The notes beneath the pieces are model-generated. The model searched no databases and was not told the DNA's origin. It saw nothing but the letters and a program-made list of their open reading frames with translations. A program made the translations under genes and the position numbers. A DNA stretch of 64,000 nt from Thuidium tamariscinum (lineage: Eukaryota > Streptophyta > Bryopsida > Hypnales > Thuidiaceae): assembly GCA_947034885.2 (NCBI GenBank), contig OX344754.2:4347001-4411000 (forward strand). The letters run 5' to 3'. Shown here piece after piece: positions 39,381 through 50,960 of the stretch (position 1 is the stretch's first letter; every line of letters starts with the position of its first letter).

Positions 39381-39520
39381 AAAAAAAAATTGCCTACGAG
39401 ATGGGCACCACCACCTAGACAACCCACCATTTGGGTAGGTGACGGCAATGGGATTCAAACCATAGACCTCTTGATAGAGGTCCATAGTTCTCAACCATTG
39501 CACCTTGCAAAGTTACTCAT
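39381..39520 (-). mobile_element. tRNA-derived SINE
   Basis: On the minus strand: GCAATGGTTGAGAACTATGG (A-box-like TGGTTGAGAACT, plus 39485-39496), about 23 bases further the B-box-like GGTTTGAATCCC (39450-39461), then a GC-balanced body and a 3' run of nine T (39382-39390). RNA polymerase III boxes followed by a short tail are the signature of plant SINEs, some of which end in T rather than A. The tRNA part is too diverged to be a working tRNA. Target duplication not found. Confidence 0.55.
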
Positions 39521-39599
39521 GTTTGTATGCCATATTGCCATGTAGAATTTTATGTATTTAGTTTTTTGCAATTGTCTTTCATTTGCTTTGTAAAGTCAA

Positions 39600-40075
39600 C
39601 AGACTTTGGAGGTCATTTAGACATAGTAGAACAACTTTTTTCAAAACAAATTGAACTAAAACAAGTTGTAAAATCAAGTTAAATTTCATGTCTAAAATTC
39701 TGTTTGACATTTGGAGCCTCATTTTAAAAGTTATGGAAAAAATTCAGAGAAGATGTTTCAAAATGTCAAAAAAAATATCCCTTCCAATGGCCATCTCTAA
39801 ATTTTGTCCATAAATTTTGATTGGAGGCTCTAAATTTCAATTAGGTTTTTGGAAATGAAATCTAGCTTGATTTACCAACTTTTCTTAGCCCAAAGTTTTC
39901 TGGAAAATATTATTCTATTGTGAAAAAATGAAGTCTAAATTTCTACATTCAACACAATTCGTGCTTTTCAATTAACTTAGTACTAAAATTGTGAAAGATA
40001 AAAAAAATGAAATATTAATGCAATAACTATGCATGGAAATGTTGTTGTGTGATTATTGCACTTGATTTATATGTC
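39600..40075. repeat. dispersed AT-rich repeat related to 2280-2480
   Basis: Shared landmarks: TTTGACATTT, GCCTC, AAAAGTTATG, AAAATGTCAA and ATCCCTT-type words. Some of them recur inverted within 39700-39920, suggesting a decayed foldback element. Confidence 0.35.
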
Positions 40076-40574
40076 TTAACCCCTAAATGTTTTTGACTAT
40101 GTTTTCACATAAACCACTCCAAAACTGCCATTTCTAATACATGTACCAACACTCCAATAGTTAAAAAAAAATCATTTTTGACACATATAACCATAGGATC
40201 TTGTAGTACGCTAGTTTGAAAAGATGTAGAAAAAATTTCAAAAGTTTCCACCATGTAGATTGCAAGATATTAGCGTTTGAATTGACAAAAATTCTTTTTT
40301 TATCCCTGCAAAAATCTAAAAAGTTACACTTCACAAATTCACATTTGTATGAAAAAAAGTTCAAAATAGTGGTTACTCTTTGGATTCATTTTTAAAGGCA
40401 AGTTGGCTACATGCCAAAAAAAAATTCAAATCGTTTGGAATTGTACAACATATAGGAAAAAAATTGTAAGTAGAAAGAAATAGAAAATTATGAGCCAAAA
40501 TACTTAATTGTAAATAATTTATTTATGGAATTGAAAAATGCCAATCTTAATGGTTAAAATGTTGTAATAAACAA

Positions 40575-40687
40575 AGGTCATTGCAAAAAAGGGCGTTCAA
40601 AAAGTGTAGCATTTTTTACAGTATTCCTTTTTTCTTCAAGAGTACTTTAAAATTAGAAAAATATATTTTTTTAAAGTAAAAAATATG

Positions 40688-40730
<43 letters not shown>

Positions 40731-41348
40731 AAGAAGAAGAAGGTACCATAAGAAGGAAAAGTATAGAAATTTTTTCCAAGTAGGTGAACTAGAAAAGTAC
40801 AAAATCTCATGAAAGTAGTTTTGTCACTATAATTTCACATTTTAATTTATAGAAAATAGAGAAATGAATTTTTCTTAAAACTAAAATTTTTCAATTTAGG
40901 AAGAATTGATGTTGATGACATTTCACCCAAAAAAGAGATCCAAGAACCATCTTCAATTTTCAAAAATTGCATGCAACGGAAGTGTTGTTTGTACTCAAGT
41001 GGAGGACTTAAAATAATGTATTTAAAATTTTCCTTCAGTAAATACAATTCTTTTTTATTATGCAAGTAGACCATGAAAGTTTCAACTCAAAATATTTAAA
41101 TTTAGGGGCTCATAATGTAGTGAAAACCCCTAAACCTCAACTTGTGACAAATTAACAAAAGTAGTTTTTAAATATAAAATTATTTTTATTAATTTCTTAA
41201 AAAATAGGATATGTGATAACTGTAAAGTTAGACATCTTCAATAAAAATTTCATGTTCATTCAACTTGTGCTTCAAAAGTTATTGCAAACAATGAGAGAGT
41301 ATGTCCAATTGCGACAACAAATAGTACCACCCTTTCTTGCAATGACCC
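40575..41348. mobile_element. GGGTSATTGC MITE, copy 4
   Basis: Starts AGGTCATTGCAAAAAAGGG, ends CCCTTTCTTGCAATGACCC, and is flanked by ACAA on both sides (40571-40574, 41349-41352). The empty site AATAAACAATCTAC is preserved in inverted form in the paralogous element near 57730, confirming a 4-bp duplication. Non-coding. Confidence 0.8.
40689..40743. repeat. (TA)21 microsatellite with AGA tract
   Basis: About 42 bases of alternating TA are followed by AGAAGAAGAAGAAGG. The sister MITE has only GTATATACC at this point (about 43718), so the tract expanded after insertion. Confidence 0.9.
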
Positions 41349-42831
41349 ACAATCTACATCTATTGTTTTATTTCTTTCCTAAAATATTAAAAATTGAATT
41401 AAATAAAAGATTTCAAACTTTTTTTGTAGTGTAGAGAATCTATAACTAGTTGCAAACTACCCAAACTAGAACTCTTCATAACTTTTGACTCATTGATCAA
41501 AATGGAATGATTCAAAACTTTATAAAAATTTAATAAATCAATTTCAAATTTTTATTTCTTAAAAAATTAATTTTTAAAGAAGTTTTTTTGCTGCCCAAAC
41601 TACCTATTGAGCAATGAAAACTACTTTTTTTTACAATAACTTTTAACTATGTATTCAAAAGCTATGAAAATTGTTGGGCCTTGAGGCTACTCCTCGGGCA
41701 CATGTTGTATGAAAATTTCGAAGAAAAAAAAGAAGAATTCCATCCATAGTAAGCTGCCCCAAATCACTATATTGCCCCAAACCCCGCAGTTTGGGTGTTT
41801 ATGGGTTAACTAAGCATTAATGATGCACAATGTCAATCACTCATCACAAAAGCATTGAAGTCATACATTTTCAATTATTCACAATTATTGTGTAACTTTA
41901 GTACTTCAAAGTAAAAATCAATGACATGCCTAAATTGCATGGTATCAATGAATGTCAATATTGTAACAATATTCCCAAATAAATGAATGTAATATGAAAG
42001 TTGTCCTCGATAATAATTGTACAATTACTATTGACAATTTGTGACAGAGAAACTTTGTAATGAGGTGCAAAAAATCAACTTTATTTACTTCAAACTCGAA
42101 TACTTTGTAGTCTATGACAAGGTCAAAATTTTGAAATTTCTTCAATATATTTTAATATTGGTCTTGTGCAAGATGATGAAAAAAATGCTTTGGGATTTTA
42201 GAAGTTAAGGTGTTTTGTTTGCATACATGCAATCTATATAGATTTTATTACTTTCAATTTTTCTATGTAAAATTTCCTTTTTCATATTAGTAGCATGAAT
42301 AGTTGACTATTAGATGAAGTGAGTCAAACAAAGTTGTTGTTGTGCTACTATGAAGGTCATTCAATGTTTTATTTCCTTATTATTACTCATTTGAATCTAT
42401 ATCTCTTTTGCTTCCTTTTATTTGTTGTCCTTTTGCCTATAATTTAGCTCCATTTCCTAGCACTTGGGCACTACATTGTCTTCACCTTAATGCTTTTTTA
42501 GAGTTTGAATGTTGATTGATATAGGTAGGATGAAATATACAATATATGAGTCAAGCACTATATATTCAAGCTTCTAAAGCCTAAGCATCCTATATATCAC
42601 CTATTGCTACTAGCCAATGGGATTTAAAGAAAAGTAGCATATAAATTTATATAGATTGATTAGTTGCAAGGTCATTGCAAGAAACACTTCAAGTTTTGTC
42701 CTCAAAAACGTAGTTTTTTGGCATAGGATTGGCAGTCTTGTGCGATCTTGCCAATACTGCGCGTCTACACTGCGCCTATCAATGCCTGTAAATTTCGGCC
42801 ATTGATTTAGTACTATGTAGTACTATACAAT

Positions 42832-45301
42832 CTCGGGGGGTGCACTCTATAGAATGTTTATGGGTACCGTGCGTTCAAACCCCTATAACATGTAGGCTAT
42901 GTAGGTAAATTTTTTGAATTTTTGTAGGGCTATATTTACCTAAATTTCTAAATTATAGTCATTTTATGTACCCTATATTTCATTAAAAAAATTTGGAGAG
43001 ACTATTTTTGTATACCCTATTTTCATTATAAATACTAAACGTTAGTAAAAGAAAAATTGCAAACATTTCATTAGTTCATACTCAAACTTGTAATTGACAA
43101 TTTGACCTACCAAAAACAATGTACAAACCAGGCAAACTTCACAAAGAATTCAAGTACTACCTTGGTTGATATTAGAACCTACCATTGAGAACTTGATATG
43201 CTAGTCTAATAATGGTCTACAAAGGCAAAACTTCACAAGCAACTTTCATACATACAATACACTGCAAGGCAAAGTATCTCCAATGACAAATTGATTTCAA
43301 TTTCAAAGTAGTTGAAGCACAAATTGCCTTGAACAAAACTAAATATACATGCACAAGGTTTTGAATCTTAGAAAAGGAGGTGATACTTGTGAATTTGGTA
43401 GTCAAAATGCAACCTCAAATTTGGGTTTAAATGCAATTTGCAAAGACAAACAAATGTGTTATAAAACATAGTTGCTAGCATTTACAATGTCTCAAAATTT
43501 GAAAGGCTATAGGATAGCAAAATTTTGGTTCACAAGTTCAGAATGCCAACATGAAAAAAAACAAGAGTTGCTTTTAAATACACTTGACTTGTGTAAAGGG
43601 GTCATTGCAAGAAAGACCGACCGATTTATGTAGTGTTTTTTACAGTACTGCTGAAATTTTCGGGAGTACTATATAATTAGAAAAAAAAAAATTTAATATA
43701 AAAAATATATTTTATGTATATACCTCTAAGAAGAAGGTACCATAGGGAGGAAAAGTGTAGAAAATTTCTCTAAGTAGGAGAACTAGAAAAGTGCAAATTT
43801 TCATGAAAATAGGTACTTTGACATTTTAATTTGTAAAAAATAGGAGAAAGAATTTTTTTAAAAACTAAAAATTGGCAACTGGGGAGAACTTTATGATGAA
43901 GAGATTTCACTAAAAGAATGATCTCAAAACCATCTCAAATGTTCAAAAGTATGCGCACAAGGGAGGCTTGTTTGCGCACATGTAGAGGAAAGAGAATAAT
44001 GATTTTTGAGATTTCCTTTGGCAAAAACATCCTACCTAGTATGGGAATAGGCCACAGAAATTTCAGCTTTAGATCATTAATTTTGGATGCTCCCCAATAC
44101 TAAAAACCCCTAAACCGCAAAGTGTGACAAATTAGCTTAATTGAAATTTAATTATAAAATGATTTTTGAAATTTTTTGAAAAATAACTAAATTGATTGTT
44201 GTCATATCAGACATCTTTAGTCAAAATTTTAAGTTAATATGGTTCATACTTTAAAAGTTATAATCGATAACAACTCCGTCATTCAAAGTGTGACGCAAAA
44301 TAGTATTGGTCTTTCTTGCAATCACCCAAAGAGAAAAAAACTATAGACAGCCTTTGCCTAATGAATGCTACGTTTTTGGGTGCCATTCAATCCTATGTTA
44401 CTTGCACATCCACAATTACACAACTAAGAAATTGAAATCAAGCAAGAAGAAATTGAGATGCAAATAATAACTAGTGACAAATTAATTCTAGGTTGCAAGT
44501 GAAGGTTATTGTTGTGAAGTCTAAGGTGCACTTTCCAATACAATGCAAGGTAGCATCACATTTTAGAGTAGAAAATAAATTCATGAAAAAAATTGGGAGT
44601 GCATTCCAAATCAATGAATTTGCCCACTTATTGCAATCTGCATCCCACTTTTTACAATCCACAGCCCACCTTCTGCATTTGAGACCTCCTTTATAGCATT
44701 TAGGAGCCCACCTTCTAACCCTCAAAACAACCTTCCTAGCAACCTTCCAACAATACGGACCCTCTTTCCAGCATCCAAGAGCAAAGTGCACAGCAAACCC
44801 TTGCCTGAGCTTGTAGCATTTGGGAGCAAACCGTACTCTGCACCTTAAGCAATTTGCTTAAAACCTTGCTTCTGAAAACGGACACCTTGCTGCCAATTCA
44901 TCTGCTTCCACTTCATCCAAGTGACCAAGTATGACAAATGACTTTTTTATCCAATGAAATTGAAATTCCATTCAAGCAAACTACACAGGATTCCAGCCCT
45001 TGGATCTTTCTTTCATTTATTACAGTAGTTCTTAATGTAAAATTTTTTTGGGGAGCCAGCTATACTGCATTTTAAGAGTTCAGATTTTGGAGGTACATTT
45101 TTAGGTAGGCTACTTTAGAAAAAAAATAGGTAAATTTGAATATTATTCCCTACCCTTCATTACTTATAATTCCCTAGCTCCTATTTCAATGATCCAAATG
45201 TACTTCAAAAAATTGTCTAAAATTTAGTACTATGGCAATTAAAATTACCCTTCATTTGATCACACGTTACCAATAAAGAAAATGGGAGTGCACCCCCCGA
45301 G
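42832..45301. mobile_element. CTCGGGGG-type DNA element, copy 2
   Basis: 2470 bases between CTCGGGGGGTGCACTC and its exact inverse, with an exact 8-bp duplication TATACAAT (42824-42831, 45302-45309). It contains a complete MITE (43599-44327) and has no recognisable coding capacity. Its right end matches the left end of copy 1 at 23667 in inverted orientation. Confidence 0.85.
43599..44327. mobile_element. GGGTSATTGC MITE, copy 6
   Basis: Starts GGGTCATTGCAAGAAAGACC, ends GGTCTTTCTTGCAATCACCC, with exact 4-bp duplication AAAG (43595-43598, 44328-44331). 729 bases. The interior matches copy 4. Confidence 0.85.
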
Positions 45302-45893
45302 TATACAATACTATAGAGCTACGAAATACTACTTAGGCCATTGGGAGCAAAAAATAGCAGAAAAGGGATCTGTGGACCTTTTCATTTTTAGTAATTCAAA
45401 AAGAATTTTAAAAATTATTTTTAAAAAATCCATTTTTCTAAACAAAATTGTATTCATATTGCAAGAGAAAAAATTCCTTTAGGAAATTTTTTCCCTCTTT
45501 ATAGTTTTTATGCAAAGGAAGGTTACTTTGACCCCATGTGCACAATAGACATGCTACTATTTTCATAAAAACTCATTGCCAAATGCCAATCCTTAAAATG
45601 TTAGTAGAACTCTAACTTGTCCAATTTGTGGTTTCAAATTCAGATTTTTGAGTCAAAAATAGGACTAAAAACCTCCAAAATGGCCAAGGTAGACACCCAA
45701 TTGGGAGCAATTTAAAAATAGTAAACTATTCTTTTTAAAATTTTAAAAATTACCCAACATCTAAAACTTTTGTGTGCACCTTCATTTCAAATTTCAAGCC
45801 CATAGGATAAAAGATACAAAAGTTATGAGTAAAAAACTACATGTTAGAGGTCAAGGGGACAAAATAAAGGAGAAGTGTTTCTTGCAATCACCC

Positions 45894-46846
45894 TGGAGTT
45901 GTTTTTGATGGGGTTGTGAAGAAATAATGTTGAAAAGAGTTTTATAGGAGTGGAAGTTTTAAGTTTTAAAAGCCATTGTGAACTTACTATTTACTAAACA
46001 AATGTAGTATGGTTTTCCCTATCCTCTAGATTGAAAAAGTAGTAGCGTTAGATTGGATTTGGAAGAAAAAAAAGCCCCCCTACCTACGCTATTGATTAAA
46101 CATGGGATCCATTTGGATCTATGGCATCTTAGTTGTCAATCATTATCCAATGGATATTGATACAATAATGATATAGATATATAAACAACTTATATAGAAT
46201 ACAAATATGGGATAGGAAACACATACAAAATGCAAGCAAAATATATATAGAAATAACATTACACCATATTGATTGTTGGCCCAATGGCTTCTATAAAATA
46301 CAAGATTGGAAGGATTAGGCCTAATGAGAAGGAGGGATTAACCAAGCCCAATGGGGTGGGAGGATATAATAAAAAATAGTCTAAAAAATATAGTCTAAAA
46401 AACTCTCTTCTCACTATCCACTATCTAAAACTATATAGAAAAAGTAAAAAGCCTTTGCCTTTTGATGAAATGTGAAATCTGTGTTGATTAATTCCTACTT
46501 TACCACATGGTGAAATCATATTATCGTTGCAACTGTATCAGCATGTAGGAAAGATAAGATTGCCTCTTCATGAATCATGTGTTTGTTTATTTCAAATTTG
46601 ATTACATGGTGAACTAGTATTTCCATTTCACATATAATATAATGTGGAAACTGATAAAGGATGTGCATTTGGGGAATCAAGAAAAACTTGCTATTATCGC
46701 TGTAACCCTCCTCACAATCATTCTACGAAATTGCTATAGATTTGTTATTCCTTTTCTAGCTATGGCGTGCAAGGTTTCAACAAACTCGGAGACTCAATCG
46801 CTGTTAGGTGTGACTCCCCTCGTATGGATCCATCATGCACAAGCCC
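45894..46846. other. intergenic DNA, no gene seen
   Basis: AT-rich sequence downstream of the RING gene. The frame at 46642-46914 overlaps the RING 3' end and has no motif. Confidence 0.5.
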
Positions 46847-47707
46847 TCACGTACTCCACCCCAGTGGCAGTCGTCGATCAGCCTCCTCCAGCCGTCGCTG
46901 CAGCCTCGCTATGAGCGCCGCCATCTGATGCCCTCTTTTAACATGGCGCTTCTCCCTCTCCCTCCCTTCCTCCGCCTCCCAAGCCAACCTCCCGTTCCGC
47001 TCCTCCAGCATCCTCACCCTCCGCCCACTTTGCACCACTTCGTCTCGCTCCTCCGCCAGAACCCGCTCCTGCTCCCGCGCCGCTCGACGCAACTCCACGT
47101 GCCGGTGCCCCAATTCAGACACCTCCAGCTCTAAGTCGATGCAGTCGATCCTCAGGCGCATCACGCGCACTTGTTCCGCGTCTAGAGACTCCGACAGTTG
47201 GTGGATCGAGCGCTCGTAGGCAGTTGACATGGAACTTGGGGTGATCGCGGAAGTGAGATTCTCGGAGCCGGAGTTGTCGGGGTTTGAGGTTGGGAACCTT
47301 GCGTGAGAAAGTAAGAGCGGATTGCGTGGACGGGGTGGGATATCGGTACCGCTGGTAGCCTCCCTGGTGGTGTTGGTGCCCGCGCTGGTTCCCGTGTTGG
47401 TTGAGGCTCCCGCGCCGTAGAGAGGAATGATATCAAGGTCTCGTCGTAAGGTGTGTCCGCAGACGGGGCATGGCTTGGGTCCGTTCTGAAGCCACGGGTG
47501 CATGCAGGGCCAACAGAAGACGTCGCCACAAGAGGTGGAAATGGGGTCCGTGGGAGGCTCCCGGCAGATGAAGCACTGGAGAATGTTCGGCTGGAAGGCG
47601 AATGCGGCGGCGTCAGTTGTGGCGGAGACCGTGGATGAGGGAGTCCGTGGGCTGTCATCCTCGACTGTGGGCGATCGATCGCCTTGGATGGAGTCTCGAG
47701 TGCTCAT
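46847..47707 (-). CDS. RMA-like RING protein with coiled coil
   Basis: Intronless, 286 residues. RING finger: Cys 45, 48, 60, 65, 68, 80 and 83, with the pattern CFICREPP, SCGDVFCWPC, CPVC, then IPLYG at 94-98. The FCWPC and IPLYG words are typical of RMA/RNF5 ubiquitin ligases, which target ER proteins for degradation. Two differences stand out. The fourth zinc ligand, normally His in CGH, is Asp 62 (CGD). The C-terminal membrane anchor of RMA proteins is absent and replaced by a long Arg/Glu-rich coiled coil (165-279). I infer a soluble or peripheral, self-associating E3-type protein; ligase activity is not certain. GC-rich codons contrast sharply with the flanking DNA. The start ATG at 47705-47707 is the first in the frame. 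Confidence 0.85.
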   Translation of the reverse strand: MSTRDSIQGDRSPTVEDDSPRTPSSTVSATTDAAAFAFQPNILQCFICREPPTDPISTSCGDVFCWPCMHPWLQNGPKPCPVCGHTLRRDLDIIPLYGAGASTNTGTSAGTNTTREATSGTDIPPRPRNPLLLSHARFPTSNPDNSGSENLTSAITPSSMSTAYERSIHQLSESLDAEQVRVMRLRIDCIDLELEVSELGHRHVELRRAAREQERVLAEERDEVVQSGRRVRMLEERNGRLAWEAEEGREREKRHVKRGHQMAALIARLQRRLEEADRRLPLGWST

Positions 47708-48924
47708 GATTTCACAGAAGTCGACCTTCCTAGAGTGCCGGCTACGTACTCAACTGGATGGCACGACCGTGACAGTGCACTTCAACTTAAGAGTAGAAAT
47801 TGGGGACCTAATGCGAACTCGAATGTCACTCAGGTATTTGGGCATGCACATATGCACATTAATCGTACACAACCCTAAATATATGGAAAATATGCATGGA
47901 AAACACGTACTAGGGGGCTGGGTATTGCTCTCTGGTCCTCTATTCACTTTACTAGAAACAGCTAGCTCTAGCTAATCATGGGTTTGAAGCTCAGTCTAAG
48001 TGTCTAACCAAACCGGACCTCCGAACTGTTGCACTGAAGAGTTGGATGTGGTTATGGCATCAGGGCCCTAATCCTCTGTGCTTATATACTTTTATGTCAA
48101 AGCCTCGGTGGTAGTTCATGACATTGTGAATGTTTCTGGTTCGATTGTCCAAGTCGGTCTCGGTAGCTTGCGATCATCCAAGCCAGCCTCGGTGGTAGTA
48201 TGCTGCGATTAGATGACACCCCGCTTTGGGATTGGAGCAAATTCTGTTGGAATTGAGGCTATGAATATTGATGCCGATCTGACTGCTAGCTTGGACCTAT
48301 GCCAGTTTTTTTGGCAGTTGTTAGTTGCACACTTGAATGTCTTTGGTTAGTTGCATTTGAATGCTACAGTTCGATTTTTGCTAGCTGTTAACGGATATTT
48401 CGTTAAAATGGCGGTATTACACAAACTTGGCACTTTTAGGTCAAGACCATACGGTCTAAAATCTACACCTTTCCTAGAAAACGAATGGAAAAATGATGTA
48501 CTAATACTGCCATTTCAACAAAATATCTGTTTGCTTTAGAATGTAGCTAGCTTGCCATTGTAACGAATATGACATCCATCGTGCATTCAATCTTTAGATG
48601 TTCTGTTCACTTATTACAAACTTTCAATTGATTGTACGGTCAACAAGAGTTCGCCGATAAAAAACAGTTTTAGATTTGTGAACACGCATGATCGATGCCG
48701 ATTTTGTCATGAATCATTTTGCCGGGCCTCTGTTGTTACTAGGAGAGAAATCATACATCAAGAAATCATTTGTACAAATGGTGAGTTGATCGAGTTGCAT
48801 GCACAATGTGGTGACAAACATGAAGAAGTTAGGCAAGCACTCATTTGTGTTTGGGTATGAGTGATCCGCATTGAGAATTTGCCCATTGCATTTGACCTAA
48901 TTTGGCATATCTGAAGAATGTTCT

Positions 48925-49734
48925 TTAACCCCTAAATGCCCAAGCCTTTTCAAGTGTGTTTTGACTATGAATAAAGTGCATGGACTTGTAATCATCCCTA
49001 GTGAAGCAAATTGATTTTTTTTCAAAATCTAACCGCATAGATGTTTAAAGAGCTTGTTTATTAGTAAGTATACAAATTTTGAGTACAAAATTGCATTGGA
49101 GTTGTGAGACTATAATGAGAGAAGAGTACATTTTCTATATATAGTATGTTGTCTTTTCCCACAATGTTTCTCAAATTTGCATATAAATTTTTGGGGGGAT
49201 TTGAGGCGACATGAACAACTACAAAAAGTGTTAGCACACTAAAATGCACTTCTAAAAAACTTAATTTCACATGAAAAGCTATTAAATTCATTACACAATC
49301 CACCTTACAATTGTTGAAATGCAATTATTTTTATAAGTAGAAATTGAAAAAAACTCCAAATCAATAGTTATATGTTTATATTTTCAATGGTGAATATCAT
49401 GAAAATACTTTCCTCTTTCCATTGGGACCATTTTCAAAGCAAATGGATATGTACAATTTTTTAGATCTCAAATTAAGTGAAATCGCATAAAGCTAGGAAA
49501 TGAAGTAAAATTGGCAAGCTTTACACTTCACTTTTAGTACATGTAGGCCTTTGAAGACCTCTCAATAATCAAATATGTACTTTTTTCAGTGAAAAATGAA
49601 AGTTTTCAATAGTTAACCCTTAAAACTGCCCGAAATTTTTTTTAAAACGGGCACAGGAATTTAACTACCCATTCAGAATTGAACCTGAAATTTCAGATCG
49701 ACCATATATGGTCGATGGGGCAGTTAGGGGTTAA
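48925..49734. mobile_element. TTAA-flanked element, related to copies A/B
   Basis: The left tip TTAACCCCTAAATGCCCAAG continues with GTTTTGACTATG, as copy A does. The right tip is GGGGCAGTTAGGGGTTAA. Read inward the tips agree at about 13 of 18 positions. An alternative reading is that the right tip belongs to a shorter element starting at 49613. Confidence 0.45.
49613..49734. mobile_element. short TTAA-flanked MITE with palindrome
   Basis: TTAA, CCCTTAAAACTGCCC at the left; GGGCAGTTAGGGG, TTAA at the right; 122 bases in all. It contains the perfect 20-base palindrome ATCGACCATATATGGTCGAT (49697-49716). It competes with the longer interpretation starting at 48925. Confidence 0.5.
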
Positions 49735-50960
49735 ATTGTCCCCACCTACGAACTCCATCACTACACGATGTATGCACAAAAAAATATGTAAGGTAAGAGG
49801 TCCTATAATGGACCATCTAAGGGTTGAAACAAAATTTCAAAGAGGTAAAACTTCTAGAAATATTTTTCAGTAAATTTTCCTTGAAAGACAAGTAGAATTG
49901 ACATTTAACCCAAGTCATTTCATATTTTTTTTGAGCTTTTTTGAATTAGTTATTAAATTTTGAAGTTGAAAGGACATAGGGCTCTAAAATGGTGCCCTAG
50001 CTAACTAAAATGGTGCCCTAGCTAAAATATACACTGTCAGTACACTGCTAAAGGCTATGAAAAAGAAACATGTACAAGTACTGTACATTTAAGATAGGAG
50101 CCTTCTACCTTAGTAAGAGAGATTCTAGTGTTCTACTTGTATTGACTAAATATCAATTTTAATTTCACTATAATTGCATATTCCGTGAAATTGAAACAGC
50201 CCTCTACGAGGTCCAAATTTTCTCTCATGTATTGGACAAAAGTAATGACTCTATCTTGAAGGATTATGTAGAATAATCCTTTAGATGGACCAATGGAGTT
50301 CACAAACTAAAGTGAACTTTAGCCAAAAGACTCAAGAATCAATAGGCCATACTAAATGCTTGAAATTTCAAGACATTCTACCATTTTGACAAACAAAGAC
50401 TCAATATTTCATATACAAAAATAGACTGACTTAGTTGTCATCAATTGCTACAAAACAATTATGTGCAACCAATGCTTCTACAAACGAGAACCTGAATCGA
50501 TGAATCGATGGATGCAAGCAATGATTTCATCTTGTTATTGTACAAAACCATCCATTTATAGCAACAAAATGGTGCATACAGTAATCAGTAAAAGTATGTT
50601 CACTAATGTAATTTAGTCTCCATTCACCGTCACTGTGGTACAAGAAGGAAGAGGTTCCATCAACCACATAGAGAAACTTCCCCTACAACCACCCATAGAA
50701 TCTTCCACCGTGTCCAAAATTGCACATTTATTTGAAGCTAAGCTGAAAATCAATTGCCAAAAACGAAATGTCAATTGATGGATTCTTTTCACACTTAGCA
50801 CCAATCGAAGATAACTTGTATGGTCCCTGGAGCCTCTAATGTATTGTACCGCATGGTTCTAAGAATCTCAACCTTACCTGGTCAGGGTCATAGGCTTCCA
50901 AATTTTGACGAATTTTTCTCTTAGACACAGGTCTCAGACATACCAGTGCTGTACAGTCCA

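Larger units (their letters stand above)
40076..41809. mobile_element. TTAA-flanked element, copy A (with nested MITE)
   Basis: Bounded by TTAA (40076-40079, 41806-41809) with inward tips CCCCTAAATG and CCCATAAACA. Removing the nested MITE and its duplication leaves about 956 bases, almost exactly the length of copy B at 57265-58217, and the interior aligns with it in inverted orientation. TTAA duplication with CCC tips fits a piggyBac-type (or Kolobok) non-autonomous element. Confidence 0.75.
42669..45893. mobile_element. GGGTSATTGC MITE, copy 5 (outer, split)
   Basis: Left tip AGGTCATTGCAAGAAACACT, right tip AAGTGTTTCTTGCAATCACCC. The flanks TGCA and TGGA are an imperfect 4-bp duplication. 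Without the element at 42832-45301 about 750 bases remain, the usual size for the family. Confidence 0.6.
47708..50960. other. intergenic DNA with transposon ends
   Basis: No gene recognised. Frames of 60-157 codons at 47502-47975 are antisense or upstream shadows of the RING gene. TTAA-type transposon ends occur at 48925 and 49613-49734. Confidence 0.5.

Noticed and set aside
39450-39496. Possible functional tRNA gene
   Set aside because: Box spacing is short and no acceptor stem or anticodon arm can be formed; it fits a SINE.
47502-47975. 157-codon plus-strand frame
   Set aside because: Its first part is the complement of the RING gene; GC-rich shadow.
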